This document shows positions 1 to 9,626 of a stretch of 64,000 nucleotides of DNA, in pieces. The notes beneath the pieces are model-generated. The model was not told the DNA's origin. It searched no databases and saw only the letters and a program-made list of their open reading frames with translations. The stretch spans positions 310,001 through 374,000 of the forward strand of contig NZ_JOJL01000008.1 of NCBI RefSeq assembly GCF_000721705.1, written 5' to 3'. Both the position numbers and the translations under genes were made by a program. Origin of the DNA: Actinoplanes subtropicus (GTDB taxonomy: Bacteria > Actinomycetota > Actinomycetes > Mycobacteriales > Micromonosporaceae). The first letter of the stretch is position 1, and each line of letters begins with the position of its first letter.

Positions 1-1
1 T

Positions 2-592
2 TTCGACTTCGACGAGCAGGCCTACCTCTCGTCCGGCGACTACGTCAAGGAGCTGCTGGCCGAGGCCGAGGCGCGCGGGCTGTCGATCGTCGAGGAGGAC
101 GACCGGCTGCTGTGTTATCCGTCGCTGCTCCGGGTCCTACCCGGCGAGGCGGCGATCGAGGTGGACAAGGTCCGCGACCGCCGGCTTCGACCGTCGGTGC
201 TGGTCACCACGCTCGCCCGCGCCCAGGAGCGAGGGGCCCGGTTCAAGGCCGAGCCGTTCCTCGACAGCCTCCGCTCGGCGTACGAGCTGCTCGTTTCGAG
301 CACCGACACGCGGCCGGACGCGGTGGTCCGGTTGGTCGACATCTGGTCGGTGCTGACCCTGCTGCCCGGTCAGCGCGGCCAGTACTCCAAGCAGGAGTTC
401 GCCCGCGACCTCTACCTGCTCGACCAGAGCGCCGTGACCCGCACCGCGCGCAGTCCGCGCACCCTGCGCTGGGCGGCGAGCACCGGCACCAAGGGCTCCG
501 GCACGTTGATCACGGTGGCCCGCAACGGTCAGCAGCAGCGGTACTGGGGGGTGTCGTTCACGGCCGACGAGGTCGCCGGGGAGCAGCCATGA
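2..592 (+). CDS. C-terminal part of an unrecognised protein of a DUF2791-associated operon
   Basis: An open frame enters from the left window edge with no start codon and runs 196 codons to a TGA that overlaps the ATG of the next gene (ATGA), so the two are translationally coupled. The visible part is soluble, rich in charged residues, with no membrane segment or signal peptide. It includes the segments RRLRPSVL, DIWSVLTLLPGQ and YSKQEFARDLYLLD. I do not recognise a named domain. Its position directly ahead of two DUF2791-type proteins suggests it is a structural or adaptor subunit of the same complex; that is inference from context. The missing N-terminus might carry a recognisable domain. 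Confidence 0.7.
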   Translation, partial: FDFDEQAYLSSGDYVKELLAEAEARGLSIVEEDDRLLCYPSLLRVLPGEAAIEVDKVRDRRLRPSVLVTTLARAQERGARFKAEPFLDSLRSAYELLVSSTDTRPDAVVRLVDIWSVLTLLPGQRGQYSKQEFARDLYLLDQSAVTRTARSPRTLRWAASTGTKGSGTLITVARNGQQQRYWGVSFTADEVAGEQP

Positions 593-1566
593 CGGTCGCG
601 ACCATAGCCGCGCACGACTACCTCGAGTTCGTCGAGCGGGAGTACCTGACCGACTACATCGCGCGCGGCGGCGCCGCCGTCAAGCTCCTGTCCGTCGGCG
701 ACGACGCGGAACGCCTGCGCCTGTCGCACGGCTTCGCGACGGCGGGCGACTCGTTCGAGCACGCGGCGGTGGACGCCGCGACCACTCGCGTCCACCTGAT
801 CGACCAGGTGTTCATCGCGATCGCCGCCCAGCTCGACTGGGTCGCGCTGGCCGGCGCGGTGGTGCGGGCCGCGCTGGAGCGGGCGGCCTTCCCCGCTCCC
901 GGCGACGGCGACCGGGTCGACCTGGCTGCGATCGCCCGGCACCACGACGTCGACGCCGCCGAGCTGTATCGCAGCGTCCGCCGGGCGATCGAGCAGATCG
1001 TGCTGCGGGACACCGAGCTCAGCCACGAGTTCCGGGTGGCGATGCTGCGGCTGTGCCAGGAGCGCCTGGGGCGCGGGGATGTGAGCGCAACCGAGCGGGA
1101 GACGGTCATCGGCTGGCTGCGGGGCGAGCGGCTCGCCGCCGCCGACCTGCGCGGGGTGGGACTGCGCACCAAAGTGAACCGATACAACGCGAGACCCCTG
1201 CTGCTGTCGATGACCCGCTGGCTGCGGATCGCCGGCCGGTCCGGGCTCGTGCTGCGTCTGGATCTCGACCGGCTCGCGGTCACCCGCCGTCCGCCGGTCG
1301 GGCTGCGCGACGGGTTCTACTACTCGAAGCCGGCCACGCTCGACGCCTACGAACTGGTGCGCCAGCTGATCGATGCCACCGACGAGACGGAAGGGCTGTT
1401 CGTCGCCGTCCAGCTGCCGCCGCCGCTGGTCAGCGACGAGGCGCGTGGCCTGCCCGCGTACACCGCCTTGCGGATGCGGGTGGTCGACGAGGTGCGGGAC
1501 CGGCGGCGAGCCAACCCGTACGCGACGCTGGTCCGGATCGGCGCCCGCGGGCAGGAGGAGCGATGA
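589..1566 (+). CDS. BREX-type DUF2791-like protein without a Walker A motif (325 aa)
   Basis: The ATG lies inside the stop codon of the preceding gene (ATGA) and the stop overlaps the next ATG, so this gene sits in the middle of a coupled operon. The protein begins MTVATIAAHDYLEFVE. Its C-terminal third follows the layout of the DUF2791/BrxC-BrxD family: a Walker-B-like strand in GLVLRLDLDRLA, then LIDATDETEGLFVAV and a late LPAYTALRMRV block that resembles the sensor region. No glycine-rich P-loop (GxxGxGKS) is visible anywhere, unlike the neighbouring 414-aa protein. I infer a catalytically dead paralogue that pairs with the active ATPase downstream. Assignment rests on pattern similarity, not on a search. 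Confidence 0.65.
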   Translation: MTVATIAAHDYLEFVEREYLTDYIARGGAAVKLLSVGDDAERLRLSHGFATAGDSFEHAAVDAATTRVHLIDQVFIAIAAQLDWVALAGAVVRAALERAAFPAPGDGDRVDLAAIARHHDVDAAELYRSVRRAIEQIVLRDTELSHEFRVAMLRLCQERLGRGDVSATERETVIGWLRGERLAAADLRGVGLRTKVNRYNARPLLLSMTRWLRIAGRSGLVLRLDLDRLAVTRRPPVGLRDGFYYSKPATLDAYELVRQLIDATDETEGLFVAVQLPPPLVSDEARGLPAYTALRMRVVDEVRDRRRANPYATLVRIGARGQEER

Positions 1567-2807
1567 CCGGATCGGGTGCGGGGGTGAGCCCGTCCGTCAT
1601 GGGCCGCCGGGCGATCGAGGCGCTGCGGGCCGGTGTGCCGAGCCGCGACGCGGTGGCCGCGCTGGGCAGCGGGCAGAGCGCGATCGAGGACCGGTTTCAG
1701 GTCCTGTGCGGGGAAGCCGCCGATGGCAACAGCGGTGGGCTGCTGCTCGGCGGCGGGTTCGGCGCGGGCAAGAGCCACCTGCTGGAGCACCTCGCCCGGC
1801 TCGCTCTCGACGCCGGTTGGACGGTCAGCCGCGTGGTGATCAGCAAGGAGACCCCGCTGTACGACCCGGCGAAGGTCTTCCGGGCGGCGGCCGACTCCGC
1901 GCTGCGGGCCGGGCAGGCCCGGCCCGCGATCATCGAGGCGGCCATGGCGCTCGACCTCGACGGCCGCGGTTACGCGGAGCTGCTGCGCTGGGCGGCGTCG
2001 AGCGGCGCCGAGCTCAACGAGCGGTTCCCCGCTACGCTTTCGCTGTTCGCCCACGCCCGGGAGCGGGACGCCGCCTTCGCCGAGACCATTCTGCGGTTCT
2101 GGTCCGGTGACCCGATCGCCGTGCCCGAGCTGAAGCGGCGCCTGAAGGAGATCGGCGAGCGCCGCCCGAACCTCCCACCGGTCGCCGTGGCGGAGCTCGC
2201 GCGGCAGCGGCCACGGTTCGTCGCCCGGCTGCTCGCCGCCGCCGGCTCGCCCGGCTGGCTGGTGCTCTTCGACGAGGTCGAGCTCATCGGGCGGTACTCA
2301 CTCCTGCAGCGCGCCAAGTCGTACGCGGAACTGTCCCGCTGGATGCGCGGCGAGCACGGCCCCGGCGTACCTCTCGCGTCGGTGTTCGCGATGACCGACG
2401 ACTTCGAGGCGGAGGTCATCCGGAACCGCAACGACCAGGAGCTGCTGCCCGCGAAGATCCGCGCCAAGGGCACGCCGGAAGCGGACGCGCTCGCCGCGGC
2501 GGCCGAGGTGGGCATGCGGATCATCGACCGGGAGATGCATCTGCTCACCCCGCCCGACGACGTCGAGCTCAAGCAGACGTACGATCGCCTGCGCGAACTG
2601 CACGGCCGGGCGTTCCGTTGGCAGCCGCCCGAGGTGACCGGCCTGGAGCGGCTCGGTGCGACCCGAATGCGGCAGTACGTCCGGGCCTGGATCAACGAGT
2701 GGGATCTCGTCCGGCTGGATCCCGGCTTCCGGCCGGAGACCGAGATGGTCGATGTTCCCAGCGACTACCGGGAAGACCCGGACCTGGAGCGCACGGAACC
2801 GGAGTAG
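1563..2807 (+). CDS. P-loop ATPase of the DUF2791 (BrxD-like) family (414 aa)
   Basis: The N-terminus MGRRAIEALRAGVPSRDAV followed by ALGSGQSAIEDRF is typical of BrxD-like DUF2791 proteins from BREX type 2 and related phage-resistance islands. Walker A is GGGFGAGKS (K70) and the family signature SKETPLYDP follows about 35 residues later. Walker B is LVLFDEVELIG (D237, E238). The gene overlaps its upstream neighbour by 4 bp and ends 44 bp before the next gene, the largest gap in this operon, so it may close one module or be part of a larger six-to-seven-gene system. Expected role is an ATP-driven step in defence or DNA translocation; the substrate is unknown. Confidence 0.8.
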   Translation: MTGSGAGVSPSVMGRRAIEALRAGVPSRDAVAALGSGQSAIEDRFQVLCGEAADGNSGGLLLGGGFGAGKSHLLEHLARLALDAGWTVSRVVISKETPLYDPAKVFRAAADSALRAGQARPAIIEAAMALDLDGRGYAELLRWAASSGAELNERFPATLSLFAHARERDAAFAETILRFWSGDPIAVPELKRRLKEIGERRPNLPPVAVAELARQRPRFVARLLAAAGSPGWLVLFDEVELIGRYSLLQRAKSYAELSRWMRGEHGPGVPLASVFAMTDDFEAEVIRNRNDQELLPAKIRAKGTPEADALAAAAEVGMRIIDREMHLLTPPDDVELKQTYDRLRELHGRAFRWQPPEVTGLERLGATRMRQYVRAWINEWDLVRLDPGFRPETEMVDVPSDYREDPDLERTEPE

Positions 2808-2851
2808 CCGTCGGTTATCGTGCGGGTACGCGCGGACCGGCGGGGGATCGA

Positions 2852-4432
2852 ATGGACGAGTTGTTCAGCCTTCCGGGCGGCCCGGCCCTGTCCGGGTCGC
2901 CGGCTCCGGCTGAGCTCTCGGTCTTCGACCGGACCTTCCCGGCGCGGGTCGCGGTGCTGATGCGGTCCCGCCCGATCACCGAGGCGATCGTCGCCGCGAA
3001 CCGGCAGGACTGGCCGGCGGCCACGTACGACATCGCCACGTTCGCTCTCGCCGCGATCGATCTGGTCATCGCCCGGCAGGGCTTCGCGGAGGAGGCGACC
3101 TACGCCGAGGTGGTGGATGGCCTCACGGTGCTCGCCCGGCGTGCCGCACCGGAGCGGACGCCCGCCGAGCATCGCCGGGTCGGCGAGTACACCGTCGACG
3201 CTCTCCTCAACCGAGGGGAGCGCGAGGCGCCATTCACCTACCGGATCAGCGACTTCACCGATGCGGCCGGGGCACACCAGCAACGGCAGGTCCAGTTCCG
3301 GCTGCTGGTCGAGTGGGAGGACGCGGGGCGCGGCGAGGTCGTCCTCAAAGCCACTCGCGACGCCATCAACGCGCTGGTGGGTGGCCTGGAGTTCGACGTC
3401 GAGGACGAGCAGGTAGCCAACGAGGTGCTGCTGGAACGCCAGCTGGCCAAGGGGGCGTTCGACGCCGCGGAACGCGCCGCGGTCCGGGCCCGGCTGTTGT
3501 CGGTCTCGCTCGCGGAGGATCTCCTCGAGCTGATCAAGAACACCCGCCGGGACCTGCGCGCCGTCACCCAGGAATGGGCGACGGTCGTTCCGCAACGCCT
3601 CGCCGCGGCCCGGGACCACATCGCGGGCCGGATGGAGGCCGACCACCGCCTGCTCGCGAAGGTCCGGGAGTCGCTGGAGTCCGACGACCTGCAGGTGACC
3701 ATGGCGGCCGCCCGGATCGCCGCGCTGCTCACGGAGTGCTCGCGGCGGCACGACGCGCTGCACCGGCAGGTCCTCTCCGCCCGCGGCGTGTTCCTGGAGG
3801 AGCAGAATCGGCAATCGTTCCGGCCACCGGCTCTGGGGCACCTGCCCGACCTCGACCGGGAGATCCTCACCCCGCTGCTCAGCCTGGACAGCGGGACCGC
3901 GCTGACGGTCACCGACCGATGGCTGTCGGATGTCACCGGTCCCCGGCCGCCGAAGCTGCCCAGGCTGTATCGGCTGGTCTACGACCTGTGGGCGGTACGC
4001 GATGCCACCGACGACGATCGTGACCCGGACGCCGATGACGAGGCGGGAGATCCGGATCCGCCGACCATCGGGCCGCATGTCGTGGCGGCCGCGCGGCGGG
4101 TCGTCGTCCGGACCGGCCTGCCCGCGCGGCTGTCGGCGTTACTCGCCGATGCCCTGACCGATCCCGGCCTCGACGACCCTGCCGACCGGCAGCGAGCCGC
4201 GGAGATCCTGGCGCTGGCCGCACTGTGGTGCTTCGCGCCCGAGGCAGCCGACAATGAGCACCTCGCGTCGGCGGACCTGACGGCGCGAGTCCTCGGGCCG
4301 CGAGCGGTCGCGGACGCCGACACCCGCAAGCTGGAACTGCCGGGATGGGAGGGCGACGACCTGATCATCGTCGCGCATCCGGACGCCCTGGCGGCAGCCG
4401 ACCCGCAACCGGTCACCGAGGCGCTGCCATGA
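2852..4432 (+). CDS. Kleisin-like subunit of a Wadjet/MukBEF-type SMC complex (JetA-like, 526 aa)
   Basis: First gene of a four-gene cassette whose order and sizes match jetA-jetB-jetC-jetD. The start ATG has a GGGGGAT sequence just upstream, and the end overlaps the next ATG (ATGA). The protein is soluble. An N-terminal helical region around ATYDIATFALAAIDLV and TYAEVVDGLTVLARRA looks like a winged helix, and the middle (about residues 160-300) is long-helical with acidic linkers, as expected for a MukF/JetA-like kleisin that bridges the ATPase heads. The C-terminal part around PDADDEAGDPDPP is acidic and low-complexity. No catalytic motif is seen. Identification depends mainly on operon context and helical architecture, so the family name is tentative. 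Confidence 0.55.
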   Translation: MDELFSLPGGPALSGSPAPAELSVFDRTFPARVAVLMRSRPITEAIVAANRQDWPAATYDIATFALAAIDLVIARQGFAEEATYAEVVDGLTVLARRAAPERTPAEHRRVGEYTVDALLNRGEREAPFTYRISDFTDAAGAHQQRQVQFRLLVEWEDAGRGEVVLKATRDAINALVGGLEFDVEDEQVANEVLLERQLAKGAFDAAERAAVRARLLSVSLAEDLLELIKNTRRDLRAVTQEWATVVPQRLAAARDHIAGRMEADHRLLAKVRESLESDDLQVTMAAARIAALLTECSRRHDALHRQVLSARGVFLEEQNRQSFRPPALGHLPDLDREILTPLLSLDSGTALTVTDRWLSDVTGPRPPKLPRLYRLVYDLWAVRDATDDDRDPDADDEAGDPDPPTIGPHVVAAARRVVVRTGLPARLSALLADALTDPGLDDPADRQRAAEILALAALWCFAPEAADNEHLASADLTARVLGPRAVADADTRKLELPGWEGDDLIIVAHPDALAAADPQPVTEALP

Positions 4433-5202
4433 CTCTGACACAGAACGATCACACCGACATCGGGACCCTGATCGCGTACGCCCTGCAGCCGACCCAGCGG
4501 CCCGGGCGCAGCCAGGAGTATCGCCGGGTGCTCGGCCGGTACCGTACCGAATCCGACTTCCGGATCGCCGCTGACGCCGTCCTGCACGGCCTGCAAGCCC
4601 GCGTCCTGTCCGACGGCGACCTCGGACTCGTCCTCGGTGTCAGCCCGGAGTCCCCGTTCGCCTACCGGGTCGGCGACATGCCACACGCGGCGACCCGGAT
4701 CGGGCGCCTGATGGCCGGCCTCGTCCTGGTCGGCGTGGCCGCCTACGCCTACCCCACGCCGGCTGACCTGGAGGAGGAACGGATCCGCCGGGTCGCGGAC
4801 CTCGAGTTCGAGCAGTGGATGCGTGCCATGTGCGAGCGCCTGCAGCAGCACGACGCCGCCGGCGAACCGGTCCCCGACGACGGCTTGGACGAGGCGTGGC
4901 GGGCCTACCACGAGATGCCGTCCACGCTCGTCGGCGACCGAGGGCGTGCCTCCGGGCGGCTGTCGCCCAAGTGCACCCTGTACTGGGTTCGCAACGTCCT
5001 CGGATGGCTCGCGGAGCAGGGCATGGCCCGCGCCGACAGCACCGGCGGGATGTGGATGCTCACCGAGCGGTTCCGCATCCAGGTCAAGGACATGGCCGGT
5101 GAACCGGCGTACACCTACCTCGCGGAGATCGCCCGCCGGCCGCACCCACGCCCGCCGGCCACCGGTCAACGGCTCGCCGCCGGAGACGGGGAAGACGCGT
5201 GA
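4429..5202 (+). CDS. Winged-helix MukE/JetB-like subunit (257 aa)
   Basis: The ATG overlaps the stop of the kleisin-like gene and the TGA overlaps the GTG of the SMC-like gene, giving strict coupling and suggesting fixed stoichiometry. The protein is compact and soluble. It has an N-terminal helical block (IGTLIAYALQPTQRPGR), a central AATRIGRLMAGLVLVGVAAY helix, and a C-terminal winged-helix-like segment, TLYWVRNVLGWLAEQGMA, ending in MWMLTERFRIQVKDMAG. Size and position match JetB/MukE, which are tandem winged-helix proteins that clamp the kleisin. There is no enzyme motif. Assignment is by context and predicted fold. Confidence 0.6.
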   Translation: MTLTQNDHTDIGTLIAYALQPTQRPGRSQEYRRVLGRYRTESDFRIAADAVLHGLQARVLSDGDLGLVLGVSPESPFAYRVGDMPHAATRIGRLMAGLVLVGVAAYAYPTPADLEEERIRRVADLEFEQWMRAMCERLQQHDAAGEPVPDDGLDEAWRAYHEMPSTLVGDRGRASGRLSPKCTLYWVRNVLGWLAEQGMARADSTGGMWMLTERFRIQVKDMAGEPAYTYLAEIARRPHPRPPATGQRLAAGDGEDA

Positions 5203-8200
5203 CCTACCACCTGGCCGCGTTCCGGCTCCACTCGATCGGAGAACGATCCGCCCGGTTCACCGACGTCACGCTCGACCTCACCGCGCCCGGCGGCAGCGGC
5301 AGCGGCGGCCGTCCCGCCGACTCGGTCGTGTGGCTGCGCAACGGCGGCGGAAAATCCTCGCTGCTGTCGCTGTTCTACGCGATGCTGCTGCCCCGGGCGA
5401 TCGACTTCATGGGCCGTACGGTGAAACGCAGCCTCACCGATTACGTGGACAGTGGCGACACCGCCCACACCGTCGCGGCGTGGCACCCGGCCGCCTCGGA
5501 CACCCTGGACGGCTCGCCGGACCGCGTGCTCATCACCGGTGTGGTTTACGAATGGTCCGACCTGCGCCGTCCCGCCGACGCCGACCGGGCCCGCGACCGG
5601 CTCGACACCACGTACTACGCGTTCTACGCGGTGCCGGGCGTGCTCGACCTGGCACACCTGCCGATCCTCGACACCGCCGGCGAGCCGTGTCGCCGGGCGG
5701 CCTACGTCGCCGCGCTGAGGGGATTCGCCGCGACCTACCCGCAGGCGATGGATTTGGTCGTCGCCGAGAAACAGCACGAGTGGACGACCGCGTTGACCAG
5801 CCGAGGCCTCGACCCGGCGCTGTTTCGTACCCAGAAACAGATGAACCACGTCGAGGGCGGCGTGGAGGACATGTTCCGCTTCTCGTCCGCCCGCGAATTC
5901 ATCGACCTGCTCATCGATCTCACGGTCGCGCCGGACGACGCGATCAGCGTCGCCGATCGGCTGGCCTCGATCGCCTCGCTGCTCGCCACCAAACCCGCCA
6001 AGACGGCCGAGCGTGAGTTCTGCCTCGACTCGGCAACAGGGCTGGATCGCATTCACGTCTGCCAGCAGGAGGTCACCGCGTCGGCGGACGCCCTCCGGCG
6101 GGCCGTCGACGAGGCGGCGAGGCTGTCCGCCGCCTTCGCCGCGACCGTCGTCCAAGCCGGCGAGAAAATCGAGGAGCTGGCCGCTCAGCGCGACGGCATC
6201 GAGAAGCGCCGCGCCGCCGCCGTGACCGAGGGAGGTGCCGCCTACGAGCTTGTCTACCTGTACGAGCAACGTGCCGCCCAGATGCGCCTCGACGCCGCGC
6301 ACGAGCAACTCGACGCGGCCGAAGACGATGTCGAGGACATCGCTGGGCTCATCGAGGCGTGGGAAGCAGCCGGACATCTCGCGCAGAAACGGGAGTTGCA
6401 GGACGCACTGGAGCGCACCCGGCGGGAGGCCGGCGAGGAACGCGAGCGGACCGCCCCACTGCGACGCGAGCACGACCAGCACACCGCCCGGCTGCGAACC
6501 CGGTTGCGCACGCTGACCCAGGCGCACCGGGCTGAGGCCCAACGGGCTGCCGAGGCCGCCACGACGGCGAAGGCAGACGTCGACGCTCACCGCGCCGCGG
6601 CGAAGGAAGCCGGTCTGCGGGCCCAGGCCGCCGACCGGGACGCCGCGATCGCGACCGCCCGGCTGGAGTCGCTGGCCAGCGACCTCCGCACGGCGGTCCG
6701 CGACGGCGCGCTCCCGGCCGAGCAGACCGATCCGGCCGAGCACGACGCGCTTCTCGCCGAACAGCACGCCACCCTCACGGAGCTCCTGGACGAGGTCCAG
6801 AGCCGTCGGGAACAACGCCCGGCGGTCCGGCACGCGCTGACCGGCACCCTCACCACGCAGACGGGTGAGCAGGTACGGCTCGACGCGGAGCGCACCCGAC
6901 TCGCGGAGCAACGCGCCGTCCTCGTCGAACGCGCGACCAAGCTCGTCGCACGGGAACGTTTGCAGGACCTGACCGAGGCCACCGGCGACGCCCCCGTGGA
7001 CCTCTGGGCAGAGGCCGACACGCTGACCCGGCGGCTGTCGGACGCGGTTCTCGACACCGATGTGGCGCTCGTCCGGCTGGAGGCCGAGCGCATCGACGAC
7101 CGGCGGATCCTCGACGTACACGCGCGGACCGGGCTGCTACCCACCACCGTCGACGCCGAGCGGGTCCAAGCCGTCCTGGCCGAGTACGACATCACGGCCG
7201 AGACCGGTTGGGCGCACCTGCGCACGCTCCTGCCCACCGGCCGCCTGCTGGAGACGGTCACGGACCCGAACCTGGCACGTCTCGGCGTCGGTCTCGTCAT
7301 CCCCACCGCCCAGGCGGAGGACGCCGAGATCGCGCTGGCCATCGTGGACACGGCGACCACCGCACTCGTCGGTGTCTACACTGCCCGCGCTGCCGCCGCC
7401 ATCGTCGGCGCCACCCGCACCGACCCGGCGGAACCGGGCCCGGTATGGACCGGACTGCAGCACGGCTTGGTCGACCCGACCTGGGCCGAGGGGACCGTCC
7501 GGCAGATCGCTGCCCGCGCCGAGACGTACGACGAGCAGCAGTCCCGGCTGACCGAGGCGCGTGAAGCCGATCGCGCTCTGCTCGGCGAGCTCACCGAACT
7601 GCTCGCCGATTGCCCCACCGGGTATCTCGAGAGCCTCGCCGGCCGGGTGAACGACCTCGACACCACCCTGCTCGACATCGAGGCGGCAATCGGAAAGACC
7701 CGCGCGGACCTCGCCGAACTCGACCGGGCGGAAGCCGAGGACCGGGCAACCGAGCAGCGCACACAACGGCAGATCTCTCGAATCGAAACCTCCCGGGCGA
7801 TCCTCTCCGCGCTGATCCCGAAGATGGGCAGAGCCGCCCAGTGGCGCACCGACCTCGCCCAAGCCCAGGCACGATCGAGGGACGCCCACGGTCAGGTCGA
7901 GGGTCGCACGGCGGAGGCGAACCGTGCGCTCGACCTGGCCGCGGAGCGGAGCAGGCTCGCCGACGCCGAAGGCAGGACCGCTGACGCCTACCGGACCGAG
8001 GCAGCCGGGCTGACCATCCTCGACGCCGACCCGGAGGTCACCGACGATCCGGCGGTGTCCGTCGACGTGCTCCGCGCCCGACGTCAGGAGGCCGCCCGCG
8101 CCTGGCAGGTCCAGGCTTCCCAGTCGGTCCTCGCCGAGCGGGAAAGCAACCTCAGCGCGGCGCTGGCGATCGAGACACAGGCACTCGCCCCAGTCACCTC

Positions 8201-9626
8201 CGCGACCACCCAACGTGCCGCTGGCTTGCTGACCAGCGCGGAGGGGCAGACGAAGCCGGGCCGTGCGGCGGCACTGGCCGGCGCCCGGGAGGCGAAGGAG
8301 GCGGCGGTCGGACGGCAGGGCCGAGCCGCCGGCGACATCGAACAACACCGCGCGACGCTCGCCAGAATCCGAGCGCGGCGCGTCGACCCGCCCAGGCGCG
8401 CCTTGCCGATCGAACCGAGCACGGCCGAGCACGCTGACGCCCTGGCGGCCGAGCAGGACGAGATCGGCCAGGCGTGCGTCGAGAGACGGACAACCGCGGA
8501 GAGCGAACTCGGCGAGCTCGAGGGCAAGCAGCGCGACCTCCAGGGCCGGATCACGGCGTTCGAGTTGCTCGCCGACGGTCTACCCGAGCCGGTCGAGCGA
8601 GTCGTCCCGCCGTTCTCCGGAACCGACGACGAGGCCAAGACCAGCAAACAGGCAGTCATCCAGGCCATGCGCGGCACCGAGAAACGCGCGAGCGAGGCCG
8701 CGATCTCCCGAGCGAACGCGGTCGGCGACCTACGAACAACAGGCGGCAGGTACCCGGGAGTCACCACGCCCGCGAAGGACCGCGTCCTCCACGACACCGA
8801 AGAGATGCTGGCTCAGCACGCGGGATCACTCGCCAAGCAGCTCAGACTGCGCGCGGACGTGATCGGCGGAGAGCTCGCCGACATCGCCAAGGACCAGGCG
8901 ATCGTGACCGACTCCCTCGCCCGCCTGGTCTCGAACACCCTCGACACCTTGCGCAAGGCCGAGCGGTACTCGCGGGTGGCAACCAAGACTGGCGGCTGGG
9001 CCGGGAAACAGATGCTCAGAATCGCCTTCGATCCACCCGCCAGCGATGCGGACCTGCGCACTTACGTCAACCGCGTCGTGGAGCGACGCATCGCCGACGG
9101 CGTCAAGCCGGAAGGACTGCCGCTGCTCAAAGACGCCGTGCACGAGGCGGCCGGAACCAGGGGCTTCACCGTCAAGGTCCTCAAACCCGCCCTGGACGTC
9201 CTGCCCACCACCGAGGACATCACCCGTCTCGGCAAATGGTCCGGCGGCGAGAAGCTGACCGTCTGCGTCGCGCTCTACTGCACCATCGCGGCGCTGCGTG
9301 CGGTGAACGCCGGACGCCGGGATCGCTCCGGCGGGGTCCTCCTGCTCGACAACCCGATCGGTCGTGCTTCCCACGGCAGCCTCGTCGGTCTCCAGCGGGC
9401 GGTCGCCGGCGCGCACAAAGTGCAGCTGGTCTACACCACCGGCGTGAAGGACCCGGACGCGGTCTCCCGGTTCCCCAACGTCATCCGATTGGACAACCGC
9501 CCGGGCCGTACGCGTAACCGCCGCTACATCGTCCCCGACGACACGATCACCGAGGAAGCCGACCAGCGTCTCATCACCGGCGTCCGGGTCGCGCATGACG
9601 AACCGGACTCCCGGACATCGACATGA
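5199..9626 (+). CDS. SMC/MukB-like coiled-coil ATPase (JetC-like, 1475 aa)
   Basis: GTG start within the preceding stop. The N-terminal head has Walker A LRNGGGKSS (K52). Long heptad-rich stretches occupy roughly residues 280-560 and 800-1180, with a hinge-like region between them. The C-terminal head has an ABC signature WSGGEKLT (S1348) and a Walker B strand VLLLDNPIGRAS in which Asp1384 is followed by Asn1385 rather than the usual Glu. The architecture is that of a condensin-type ATPase, and the neighbours (kleisin-like, MukE-like, Toprim) match the Wadjet layout, in which the complex extrudes DNA loops and marks plasmids for cleavage. The Asn may be characteristic of this subfamily. A generic RecN/Rad50-like role is the alternative. 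Confidence 0.75.
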   Translation: MTYHLAAFRLHSIGERSARFTDVTLDLTAPGGSGSGGRPADSVVWLRNGGGKSSLLSLFYAMLLPRAIDFMGRTVKRSLTDYVDSGDTAHTVAAWHPAASDTLDGSPDRVLITGVVYEWSDLRRPADADRARDRLDTTYYAFYAVPGVLDLAHLPILDTAGEPCRRAAYVAALRGFAATYPQAMDLVVAEKQHEWTTALTSRGLDPALFRTQKQMNHVEGGVEDMFRFSSAREFIDLLIDLTVAPDDAISVADRLASIASLLATKPAKTAEREFCLDSATGLDRIHVCQQEVTASADALRRAVDEAARLSAAFAATVVQAGEKIEELAAQRDGIEKRRAAAVTEGGAAYELVYLYEQRAAQMRLDAAHEQLDAAEDDVEDIAGLIEAWEAAGHLAQKRELQDALERTRREAGEERERTAPLRREHDQHTARLRTRLRTLTQAHRAEAQRAAEAATTAKADVDAHRAAAKEAGLRAQAADRDAAIATARLESLASDLRTAVRDGALPAEQTDPAEHDALLAEQHATLTELLDEVQSRREQRPAVRHALTGTLTTQTGEQVRLDAERTRLAEQRAVLVERATKLVARERLQDLTEATGDAPVDLWAEADTLTRRLSDAVLDTDVALVRLEAERIDDRRILDVHARTGLLPTTVDAERVQAVLAEYDITAETGWAHLRTLLPTGRLLETVTDPNLARLGVGLVIPTAQAEDAEIALAIVDTATTALVGVYTARAAAAIVGATRTDPAEPGPVWTGLQHGLVDPTWAEGTVRQIAARAETYDEQQSRLTEAREADRALLGELTELLADCPTGYLESLAGRVNDLDTTLLDIEAAIGKTRADLAELDRAEAEDRATEQRTQRQISRIETSRAILSALIPKMGRAAQWRTDLAQAQARSRDAHGQVEGRTAEANRALDLAAERSRLADAEGRTADAYRTEAAGLTILDADPEVTDDPAVSVDVLRARRQEAARAWQVQASQSVLAERESNLSAALAIETQALAPVTSATTQRAAGLLTSAEGQTKPGRAAALAGAREAKEAAVGRQGRAAGDIEQHRATLARIRARRVDPPRRALPIEPSTAEHADALAAEQDEIGQACVERRTTAESELGELEGKQRDLQGRITAFELLADGLPEPVERVVPPFSGTDDEAKTSKQAVIQAMRGTEKRASEAAISRANAVGDLRTTGGRYPGVTTPAKDRVLHDTEEMLAQHAGSLAKQLRLRADVIGGELADIAKDQAIVTDSLARLVSNTLDTLRKAERYSRVATKTGGWAGKQMLRIAFDPPASDADLRTYVNRVVERRIADGVKPEGLPLLKDAVHEAAGTRGFTVKVLKPALDVLPTTEDITRLGKWSGGEKLTVCVALYCTIAALRAVNAGRRDRSGGVLLLDNPIGRASHGSLVGLQRAVAGAHKVQLVYTTGVKDPDAVSRFPNVIRLDNRPGRTRNRRYIVPDDTITEEADQRLITGVRVAHDEPDSRTST

